DNA of 33,452 nt. Source: Candidatus Azophilus lithoversatilis. GTDB taxonomy: Bacteria > Pseudomonadota > Gammaproteobacteria > Pseudomonadales > Azotimanducaceae. Shown in pieces: positions 7,504 through 13,880 of the stretch. The translations under genes and the position numbers were made by a program. How positions within the stretch are numbered: the stretch's first letter is position 1; every line of letters starts with the position of its first letter. The notes beneath the pieces are model-generated. The model searched no databases and was not told where the DNA came from. It worked only from the letters and a program-made list of their open reading frames with translations. Location of the stretch: the NCBI GenBank assembly GCA_028278675.1, contig JAQAJJ010000031.1, positions 32,243-65,694 of the forward strand. The letters are read 5' to 3'.

Positions 7504-7953
7504 ATGTCCGAAGCCAGCCCCCCAAGAATGACCGAAGCGCCCAGCGAGATGCGCAGCCGCATCATGCGGGGGATCAAGGGGGCCAATACCGTGCCGGAGA
7601 TGCGGGTGCGGCGGTTGACCCACGCGATGGGGTTCCGCTACCGCCTGCATGGGCGCGGACTGCCGGGCAGGCCGGATCTGGTTTTCCGGCCCCGGCGCAA
7701 GGTGATCTTCGTTCACGGTTGCTTTTGGCATCAGCACGACTGCGCGAAAGGCAATCGAACCCCGAAAACGAACCGCGCCTACTGGGTCCACAAGCTGCGG
7801 CGAAACGTGGAGCGCGATGGCGAAAACCAAGCCCAGCTGCGGGCGCTCGGTTGGGAGGTGCTGGTGATCTGGGAGTGCGAGACCAAGGACTTGGAGGAGC
7901 TTGGAGGCCGGATCCGAGGATTTCTTGACGCCGACGTTTCCGCTTCGAATTAG
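7504..7953 (+). CDS. vsr: Very short patch repair endonuclease (Vsr family)
   Basis: Vsr nicks DNA 5' of the T in T:G mismatches that arise when 5-methylcytosine deaminates, starting very short patch repair. Family landmarks are all present in order: 'MRSRIMRGIKGANTVPEMRVR', 'GFRYRLHGRGLPGRPDLVF' with the catalytic-site Asp in GRPD, 'VIFVHGCFWHQHDC' with zinc/catalytic His and Cys residues, 'NVERDGENQAQLRALGW' and 'VLVIWECE'. I start at ATG 7504; TTG 7483 and ATG 7531 are alternatives. It follows the HNH gene by about 20 bp and its stop overlaps the convergent aroB stop by 4 bp. Vsr normally accompanies a C5-cytosine methyltransferase, which is not found here. Confidence 0.93.
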   Translation: MSEASPPRMTEAPSEMRSRIMRGIKGANTVPEMRVRRLTHAMGFRYRLHGRGLPGRPDLVFRPRRKVIFVHGCFWHQHDCAKGNRTPKTNRAYWVHKLRRNVERDGENQAQLRALGWEVLVIWECETKDLEELGGRIRGFLDADVSASN

Positions 7954-9023
7954 CCGGCTTCCAGCGTTGCCAGCACGGCGGACTGCTCAACCTGGTCGGT
8001 CACGCGCACCGCGCCAATGCGCTCCGGGAGCACCAGCCGCAGCCGGCCATCCACCACCTTCTTGTCCATGCCCATGGCGGCGAGCGCTGCGGACGGCCGA
8101 ACGGTGGCGGGCATCTCCGTCGGCAGGCCCAAGGCGCTCACCAAGCCGTGAATGCGGCCAACTGATGCCCTGTCCAACAGGCCGTGGCGGCGGGCGCAGT
8201 CGGCCGCCAGCACCATGCCGATGGCCACCGCTTCACCGTGCAGCAGTTGGTCGTAGCCGGTCAGCGTCTCCAAGGCGTGGGCGAAGGTGTGGCCGTAGTT
8301 GAGGATGGCGCGCCGACCCTGCTCGCGTTCGTCTTCGGCCACCACTGCCGCCTTGATGGCGCAGGACTGGCGGATCACTTCGGCCAGTGCGGCGGCATCC
8401 CGCTGATTGAGCGCGTCGATGCGCCGTTCAAGCTCGGAGAAGAAAGCAGCACTCCAAATGACGCCATACTTCACCACCTCAGCCAGTCCCGCCCGGTATT
8501 CTCGCACCGGCAACGTGGCCAGCGTCGCAGTGTCCGCCAGAACGCAGCGCGGTTGGTGAAAGGCACCGATCATGTTCTTGCCGCCCGGATGGTTTACCCC
8601 GGTTTTGCCGCCCACCGAGGCGTCCACTTGAGCAAGCAGCGTCGTCGGCACCTGCACGAGGGCAACACCCCGTTGGAAGGTGGCAGCGGCGAAGCCGGCA
8701 AGATCGCCAATGACGCCGCCGCCGAGCGCGATCAGGGTGGTGGTGCGGTTGTGGCGCTTGTCCATGAGCGCGTCGATGACGCCGGCGTAGGTGTCGAGGG
8801 TCTTGAAGCGCTCCCCGTCCTGCAGTTCGATCACATCTGCCGCCAATCCGCCAACGCTCGCCATCAGCTTGTCGAGGAACAGCGGTCCGACCGTGCTGTT
8901 GGTGATGACCGCCACCTGGCGTCCGGTGATGTAGGGAGTGAGCAGATCGGGCGCACCGAGCAGGCCATCGCCAATGAGGATGGGGTAGCTACGGGCGCCG
9001 AGATCGACCTTGAGTTCAATCAC
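7950..9023 (-). CDS. aroB: 3-dehydroquinate synthase
   Basis: AroB converts DAHP to 3-dehydroquinate, the second step of the shikimate pathway, using NAD+ and a divalent metal in the cytoplasm. The 357-aa length fits the family. The NAD-binding 'GGGVIGDLAGF' is followed by 'PTTLLAQVDASVGGKTGVN' and 'HPGGKNMIGAFHQP'. The metal ligands appear as the Glu of 'AGLAEVVKYG', the His of 'NYGHTFAHALE' and the His of 'LHGEAVAIGM'. The ATG at 9023 overlaps the end of aroK by 8 bp, so the two are translated as a pair, as in many gammaproteobacteria. It converges on vsr with a 4-bp overlap and has no room for a dedicated terminator. Confidence 0.98.
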   Translation of the reverse strand: MIELKVDLGARSYPILIGDGLLGAPDLLTPYITGRQVAVITNSTVGPLFLDKLMASVGGLAADVIELQDGERFKTLDTYAGVIDALMDKRHNRTTTLIALGGGVIGDLAGFAAATFQRGVALVQVPTTLLAQVDASVGGKTGVNHPGGKNMIGAFHQPRCVLADTATLATLPVREYRAGLAEVVKYGVIWSAAFFSELERRIDALNQRDAAALAEVIRQSCAIKAAVVAEDEREQGRRAILNYGHTFAHALETLTGYDQLLHGEAVAIGMVLAADCARRHGLLDRASVGRIHGLVSALGLPTEMPATVRPSAALAAMGMDKKVVDGRLRLVLPERIGAVRVTDQVEQSAVLATLEAG

Positions 9024-9543
9024 GAATCACCCCCTCGCTGCGCAAGGTGCGCTCCACGTCCTCAGCGAGTGCCCGAGCCCCTTGGCCGGCGGTCAGGAAT
9101 CGATAGTCCGCCACCTCATCATAGAGGGGCTTGCGATCATGCCAGAGCCGTTCCAAGGTCTCGCGGGGGTCGCCTTGCAGCAGCAGGGGACGCCGCTTGT
9201 CCTTGGCCGCGCGTTCCACGAGCCGGTCCAGCGGGCTGTACAAATGCACCGCGCAGCCCCGGCCCCTGAGCGCCCGCCGATTGGCTGGCCGTAGCACGGC
9301 GCCGCCGCCAGTGGCGAGCACGATGCTCTCCTTGCCAGTGAGTTCGTCGATGACGGCCTGCTCCCGGTCACGGAATGCCCGCTCGCCCTCCACATCGAAT
9401 ATCCAGGCGATCGGCACCCCGGCCCGCTCCTCGATGACCTGATCGGAATCGAAGAAGTCCCGCTGCAGGGAAGCGGCGAGATGCCTGCCGATCGAGGTCT
9501 TGCCCACAGCCATCAAACCGACGAAGTAAATGCTCTGCGCCAT
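9016..9543 (-). CDS. aroK: Shikimate kinase
   Basis: AroK phosphorylates shikimate to shikimate-3-phosphate with ATP. The 175-aa protein starts at MAQSIYFVG; an upstream in-frame start at 9576 would add eleven unconserved residues. The P-loop reads GLMAVGKTS rather than the usual GxMGxGKS/T. It is followed by the shikimate-binding Asp in 'FFDSDQVIEERAG' and the 'LATGGGAVL' motif. The lid Arg lies near 'KDKRRPLL'. It lies 111 bp after pilQ, the usual order pilQ-aroK-aroB. No Shine-Dalgarno is visible, and a TACAAT box ends only 6 nt before the ATG, which raises the possibility of a leaderless transcript. Confidence 0.97.
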   Translation of the reverse strand: MAQSIYFVGLMAVGKTSIGRHLAASLQRDFFDSDQVIEERAGVPIAWIFDVEGERAFRDREQAVIDELTGKESIVLATGGGAVLRPANRRALRGRGCAVHLYSPLDRLVERAAKDKRRPLLLQGDPRETLERLWHDRKPLYDEVADYRFLTAGQGARALAEDVERTLRSEGVIRD

Positions 9544-9549
9544 GCCCAA

Positions 9550-9576
9550 ATTGTAGCCCGAATGCCGGCCAACCAA
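9550..9576 (-). promoter_or_regulatory. Candidate promoter for aroK (leaderless geometry)
   Basis: On the minus strand a TACAAT box (9555-9550) has a weak -35-like TTGGTT (9576-9571) with a short 15-nt spacer. Transcription would start at or next to the aroK ATG at 9543. The -35 and spacer are poor, so this is tentative. Confidence 0.3.
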
Positions 9577-9654
9577 TCAGGTCCCGCACGGAGACTCTCC
9601 CATTCAACACGAGGGCGGGACGCCATCGAGCCGGGCTTTGATCGAACCCCTCCC

Positions 9655-11103
9655 TCACTGGCTCGCCATTTTGACATCGCGGGCTCTGGGCGGTCCGGGA
9701 AAACCCACGGCGTCCGGCTCCGTTTTCCCACCGCTCGCCGTTCCGGGCGCCAGAATGCGCGGGGTGATGAAGATCAGCAGTTCCTGCTTGTCGTCCCGCT
9801 CGAAGGTGCGGCGAAAAAGGTGGCCGAGCAGGGGCAGATTGCCCAGCAGCGGCGTCTTTTCGGTGGCGAAGTTGCGGTCGGTCTGAAAGATGCCGCCCAG
9901 CACCACCGTTTCACCATCGTCGATCAGCACCTCGGTCTGGATTTCGTTGGTGTTGATCGAGGGCACCCCGTTGAATACGCGTCCCACGTTGTCCTGCTTG
10001 ACGTTGATTTCCAAGATAATGCGGCCATTGGGGGTGATGCGCGGCATCACGTCCAAGGACAGCACCGCGTCCTTGAACGAGGTGGAGGTGGCACCGCTGC
10101 TGCTGGCTTCCTGATACGGGATCTCAACCCCGGACTCGATCCGAGCCCGGGACTTGTCGGCGGTGATGACCTTGGGCCGCGCCATGATTTCGGCCTTCCC
10201 TTCAGCGGCCAGCGCCGAGATTTCCAAGTCGATCAAATAACTGCTGCCGGTGATGCCAACGCCCAAGCTCGATGCGCCTTCACCCAGCACGCCGAGATCA
10301 ACCACCAGATCGTCGGGACTCGATAGCTCGCCGACGCCGGCGGGGTCGGCAACGGCGCTCCGCAGTTCTCCCAAGGTTTTCAAGGAGCCGCCGAAACGCA
10401 GCGCGCCGTCATCTCCGCTCCTAATGCCGCCGCCACCCCAGCGAATGCCGAACTGCTCCGACAAGTTGCTGTTGACGGTGATGATGCGGGACTCGATGAG
10501 CACTTGGCGAACGGGCACGTCAAGGGCCCTGATGATGCGCCGGAAATCCTCAATCTGGGCCGCGGTGCCCGTGTAAAGGATCGCGTTGGTGCGCTCGTCG
10601 ATCAGGGCGTGGCCGCGGTCGGGGAACCCGCCGTCCGGCCGCCCGCCGTCGTGAACCAAGGACCAAAGATCGGCCGCTTTGGCGTAGCCGATTTGTATGT
10701 GCTCGGTGCGCACTGGCGCCAACGCCGCCGCCTGCTGTTCCGCCTGCAGGCGGAACTGCTCGGCGGCGGCGATTTCCGCCGCCGGGGCCACGTACACCAC
10801 ATCGCCCAGACGCCGCTGGTCGAGTCCTGCGACCTGCAGCACCAACTCAAGAGCCTGCTCCCAGGGCACCTCCTCCAGACGCAGCGTGACCCGGTTCGAA
10901 ACCGCTTCGCTGGCCACCAGATTGAAATCGGCGACGTTGGCAATGATGCGCAGCGCAGCGCGGGCATCGATGTCCTGGAAGTTCAGCGACAAGGTCTCCG
11001 CATCGGCATGAGCCGGCGGTTCGGCCGCCGCAGGCGCCAAAGCCAACAGCCCGAGCATCGCACCGACCCAGGGTTTCAGCTTGCGGGCACTTCTCATCTT
11101 CAA
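9655..11103 (-). CDS. pilQ: Type IV pilus secretin PilQ (short form)
   Basis: PilQ forms the outer-membrane channel through which the type IV pilus leaves the cell. The 482-aa protein has a signal peptide (residues 1-27, ending APAAA), then a secretin N-terminal (STN) domain, 'LNFQDIDARAALRIIANVAD', an N1-like domain around 130-190 ('DERTNAILYTGTAAQIEDFR'), and the secretin C-terminal domain with 'VPVRQVLIESRIITV', 'GETVVLGGIF' and 'TPLLGNLPLLGHLFR'. Known PilQ proteins are usually near 700 aa and carry AMIN domains before STN; none fits here. The start overlaps the pilP stop (ATGA). It is last of five pil genes on this strand and needs PilP for assembly. Confidence 0.95.
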   Translation of the reverse strand: MKMRSARKLKPWVGAMLGLLALAPAAAEPPAHADAETLSLNFQDIDARAALRIIANVADFNLVASEAVSNRVTLRLEEVPWEQALELVLQVAGLDQRRLGDVVYVAPAAEIAAAEQFRLQAEQQAAALAPVRTEHIQIGYAKAADLWSLVHDGGRPDGGFPDRGHALIDERTNAILYTGTAAQIEDFRRIIRALDVPVRQVLIESRIITVNSNLSEQFGIRWGGGGIRSGDDGALRFGGSLKTLGELRSAVADPAGVGELSSPDDLVVDLGVLGEGASSLGVGITGSSYLIDLEISALAAEGKAEIMARPKVITADKSRARIESGVEIPYQEASSSGATSTSFKDAVLSLDVMPRITPNGRIILEINVKQDNVGRVFNGVPSINTNEIQTEVLIDDGETVVLGGIFQTDRNFATEKTPLLGNLPLLGHLFRRTFERDDKQELLIFITPRILAPGTASGGKTEPDAVGFPGPPRARDVKMASQ

Positions 11104-11627
11104 TTCACCGCCGCGGCCAACGCCAACCGGCGGTTTCGCTGCCGCCAGCCGCCACCGCCATCGGGCAGGATTTCGACGAACTCGATAGCCGCTTCCCCAA
11201 CCCGCTGAACGCGGCCGTGGTCTCGGCCCAAGTAGTCCCCGGCGCGCACCTTGTGGACCCGGCCATCTGCATCGACCACCAATCCCCAGCGAACGGCATC
11301 TTGGGCGATAGTGCCCACCATGACCAAGGCGGACGCCGAAAAGGCCTCCAGCGGCTGCTTGGCACGGCTGAGGTCCAGCGCAACGCCGCCGGCGCGGTGC
11401 TGCGCACTAGGATCCGCGCCGAATGCCAACGGTTCAAAGGGGCTGTGCCCGCTCCCCGCCAGGTAGGCGACGGGTGCCGGGCGGGCAAACTCCGGCAACG
11501 GCGCCAGCGGTGGGCCGGCACCAACTTCAAGTTCGGCGACGTAGCGCTCTAGGTCCTCGAGTTGGTGGCCACCGCAAGCAGCCAGAGCGACAATGCATAG
11601 GACGCCAGCTGTTCTTGTGGGTTTCAT
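11100..11627 (-). CDS. pilP: Type IV pilus assembly lipoprotein PilP
   Basis: PilP is an inner-membrane lipoprotein that links the PilMNO platform to the PilQ secretin. The 175-aa protein starts with a lipoprotein signal whose lipobox is LAAC, lipidated Cys at residue 18. A Pro-rich linker follows, 'AGPPLAPLPEFARPAP'. The conserved beta-domain begins near 'SPFEPLAF' (residue 60) and contains 'LDLSRAKQPLEAFSASALV', 'MVGTIAQDAVRWGLVVDADG' and 'VRAGDYLGRDHGRV', all typical of PilP. Both ends overlap their neighbours by 4 bp (pilO before, pilQ after), so the operon is tightly coupled. Confidence 0.95.
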   Translation of the reverse strand: MKPTRTAGVLCIVALAACGGHQLEDLERYVAELEVGAGPPLAPLPEFARPAPVAYLAGSGHSPFEPLAFGADPSAQHRAGGVALDLSRAKQPLEAFSASALVMVGTIAQDAVRWGLVVDADGRVHKVRAGDYLGRDHGRVQRVGEAAIEFVEILPDGGGGWRQRNRRLALAAAVN

Positions 11628-12253
11628 GGCTCCTCCAAAAGCTGGTAGGTCTTCAGGTCGATGCGCATCCGGAGATCGTTGCGCGACGCATCCGGTTCGA
11701 TTTCGAAGTCGTGCAGGGTGAGGATGCGGGGAAGGTTGGCCAAGCTGCCCGCAAACGCGCCGAGCTGGTGATAGCTTCCCAAGACTCGGATGCTCATCGG
11801 CAGTTCGGCGTAGTGGTCGAGACGATGGCTGTCGGCAAACCGGATGCCTTCGATGGCCAGATGGTTGTCCTCGGCCGCTTCGGTGATGTCCTCGATCACC
11901 CCAGCTGATTCGGAAATGGCGGAGAGCCGCGTCCGCCGGTCCGCAAAGACCGCTTCAAGCACCTCCCCTTGGGCCCGAAGTCGTTCCAGGTTGGCCACTT
12001 GCGCAGCGCTCGATGCAAGCCGCCCGCGCAACGCCCGCTCCTCGGCCTCAAGCACGTCATTCCTAGCTGCCACGCCGCCGACCACAGCCCAACTGCCAAC
12101 CGCCAAGGTTGCGGCAAACAGCCCGCTCATGAGCGCCACCCTGAGCGGCGTCGGCCAAGCACCGAAGTCGCCCAGATCGAGGCTCGCCAGCAGGCTGGCC
12201 AAGTCAACGCGGCGCAGGCTCCCGAGCGCGACGGGCAAATCACGGTAGTCCAT
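11624..12253 (-). CDS. pilO: Type IV pilus inner-membrane protein PilO
   Basis: PilO pairs with PilN in the inner-membrane alignment complex. The 209-aa protein has a short cytoplasmic N-terminus, one membrane helix at about residues 38-60 ('RVALMSGLFAATLAVGSW'), a coiled-coil stretch 'EAEERALRGRLASSAAQVAN', and the ferredoxin-like periplasmic domain with 'VLGSYHQLGAFAGSLANLPR' and 'LTLHDFEIEP', the family's most recognisable part. The start lies 2 bp after the pilN stop and the end overlaps pilP by 4 bp. Confidence 0.94.
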   Translation of the reverse strand: MDYRDLPVALGSLRRVDLASLLASLDLGDFGAWPTPLRVALMSGLFAATLAVGSWAVVGGVAARNDVLEAEERALRGRLASSAAQVANLERLRAQGEVLEAVFADRRTRLSAISESAGVIEDITEAAEDNHLAIEGIRFADSHRLDHYAELPMSIRVLGSYHQLGAFAGSLANLPRILTLHDFEIEPDASRNDLRMRIDLKTYQLLEEP

Positions 12254-12255
12254 GG

Positions 12256-12867
12256 TCAGCCACCCTCGGCTGGGGTGGCCGCGGTGACCGCAATCAAAGC
12301 CGAATGCGGGGCTGCGCGCGGGGACAGCCGAAGAACGGTCATGCTGAAGGCGCTGCCACCTTCCGGCGATTTCCTGTGCGCCGCGTCCTCAATATCGAGC
12401 AGTCTCGGCGCGCCAAACCAAGGACACTCCTGCAAATTCCGCATGAGCGCCGAGATCCCTTGGTTGCTCGCCGCCACTCCGCGCAGCGCAAGCACATCGC
12501 CGCGCAGGTCCATCGCTTGGTAATGCACGCCAGCAGGCAGCGTGTTGACAATCTCCTCCAGCATGCGCACCACCGTGCCGCGTCGAGCTTCAAGCGCTTG
12601 AATGGCTCCAATGCGGACGCTTAGCTCATGCCGCCTCTGCCGGAGACGTTCGACTTCCTCAATCCGCCGGTCAAATTCAACGATATTCTCTTGAAGAAAG
12701 GCATTGCGCCGGCGTTGCCCCTCGGCGACGCCGTCAAGGTGCAGGGCGAACAATCCGATCAAAGCCAGGGCCGCGGCGAAAGCGCCGCCTAGCTGCAGGC
12801 CGAACAACCTGTTGCGGCGGCGACGTTGTCCGTCCCGCCACGGCAGCAGGTTGACGGACGGAATCAC
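12256..12867 (-). CDS. pilN: Type IV pilus inner-membrane protein PilN
   Basis: PilN binds cytoplasmic PilM through its N-terminus and PilO in the periplasm. The 203-aa protein opens with the PilM-binding motif 'INLLPWR' in the variant MIPSVNLLPWRDGQRRRR. A membrane helix follows at about residues 23-45, then a coiled coil and a ferredoxin-like domain. 'LPAGVHYQAMDLRGDVLALR' and 'SALMRNLQECPWFGAPRLLD' match the PilN/GspL pattern. The ATG overlaps the pilM stop by 4 bp. Confidence 0.95.
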   Translation of the reverse strand: MIPSVNLLPWRDGQRRRRNRLFGLQLGGAFAAALALIGLFALHLDGVAEGQRRRNAFLQENIVEFDRRIEEVERLRQRRHELSVRIGAIQALEARRGTVVRMLEEIVNTLPAGVHYQAMDLRGDVLALRGVAASNQGISALMRNLQECPWFGAPRLLDIEDAAHRKSPEGGSAFSMTVLRLSPRAAPHSALIAVTAATPAEGG

Positions 12868-13880
12868 GGACCGCTCCAGAGCGCCAAGCCGCAGGCCGTG
12901 AGCAAGCCGGGGGCATCCCGAAACAGCGCTTGACGGTCGATTGGCGGGGCCAGGGACATGCCCCGAAATGGGTTGGCAACGGCCGCGCGCACCTGCAGGC
13001 GTTCTTCCAAGGCACCCACCAAGGCATCCGCGGAGGCATTCGCCATGGCATCTCCGATGCCATCGCCTGCCAACAGCGCCGCGCCGAGGCGGATCGGGCC
13101 AGCGGACGCCTCAAAACGCTCAAGGGCTTGAGCAGCCGCCCACGCCAAGGCGCCGGAATCGATAGCAGGCTGCGCAGGCTCTTCTCCTCGGGCGTCCGGC
13201 GGGCCAAGGGTTTCGGTTGCGCTGTGGATGCAAAGCCCGCGCTCGAACAGCTTAAGCTGTACCGCACCGTCACCAAAGTCGAACAGTGCGGTAAGGCCCT
13301 CGCCGTCCCCGTCCAAGCTGGTTCGCGCCTCAGCCAGCCCCCGCGCTAGCGCCAGACTCTTGACTTCGATAACGGCAGGCCGCAGCCGACCAGCCTGCAG
13401 CACGGCCATGCCCTGCGACAACAGCGCCTTCGGGCAGGCGGCCAAAACCGCCTCCGCCTGCGTGGGATCGAGTGCCGACAGCCCTTGGACTTCAAAGTCA
13501 TAGGCGATCTCGTCCGGCGAACCCGGCAGGTGACGCTCGGCCTCGACCTCAATGGTGGCCGCCACGTCCGCATCCGCCAAGGCGGCATCCACAGCAAGCG
13601 TCCTGATGACCGCCGAAGGCCCGGACAGCGCCACGGCCGCCCGCTTCGACCGGCAGCCGCAATGGCGCTTAAGTTGGCGAATGACTTCACCAATGCGCTC
13701 CACATCACTAAACTGGCCATCAACCACCATGTTGGGAGGCAACGGCTCCATCCCATAGGCTTCGACCCGGCGATCACGCGCCTGCCCTGAGAGCTCAACC
13801 AGCTTGATCGATGCGGAGCCGAGGTCCACTCCGATCAAACCGACAGGCTTTCCCTTGAACAACCGCAACACACTCAACAC
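12864..13880 (-). CDS. pilM: Type IV pilus actin-like ATPase-fold protein PilM
   Basis: PilM is a cytoplasmic actin-like protein that docks on PilN. The N-terminus 'KPVGLIGVDLGSASIKLVEL' is the actin-fold phosphate-1 loop, and 'IEVEAERHLPGSPDEIAYDF' and 'LTALFDFGDGAVQLKLFERG' are the next conserved elements. I prefer the GTG at 13880 (338 aa) because ACGAGG lies 7 nt upstream; GTG 13871 and ATG 13916 are alternatives, the last being without a Shine-Dalgarno. It is the first gene of pilMNOPQ and faces a divergent penicillin-binding protein, so the pil promoter must lie inside the 5' coding region of that neighbour. No convincing promoter could be read there. Confidence 0.95.
   Translation of the reverse strand: MLSVLRLFKGKPVGLIGVDLGSASIKLVELSGQARDRRVEAYGMEPLPPNMVVDGQFSDVERIGEVIRQLKRHCGCRSKRAAVALSGPSAVIRTLAVDAALADADVAATIEVEAERHLPGSPDEIAYDFEVQGLSALDPTQAEAVLAACPKALLSQGMAVLQAGRLRPAVIEVKSLALARGLAEARTSLDGDGEGLTALFDFGDGAVQLKLFERGLCIHSATETLGPPDARGEEPAQPAIDSGALAWAAAQALERFEASAGPIRLGAALLAGDGIGDAMANASADALVGALEERLQVRAAVANPFRGMSLAPPIDRQALFRDAPGLLTACGLALWSGP

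Noticed and set aside
9583-9636. GTCCCGC...GCGGGAC inverted repeat between pilQ and aroK
   Set aside because: The arms are 7 bp with a loop over 20 nt and no T-run; too weak to call a terminator.
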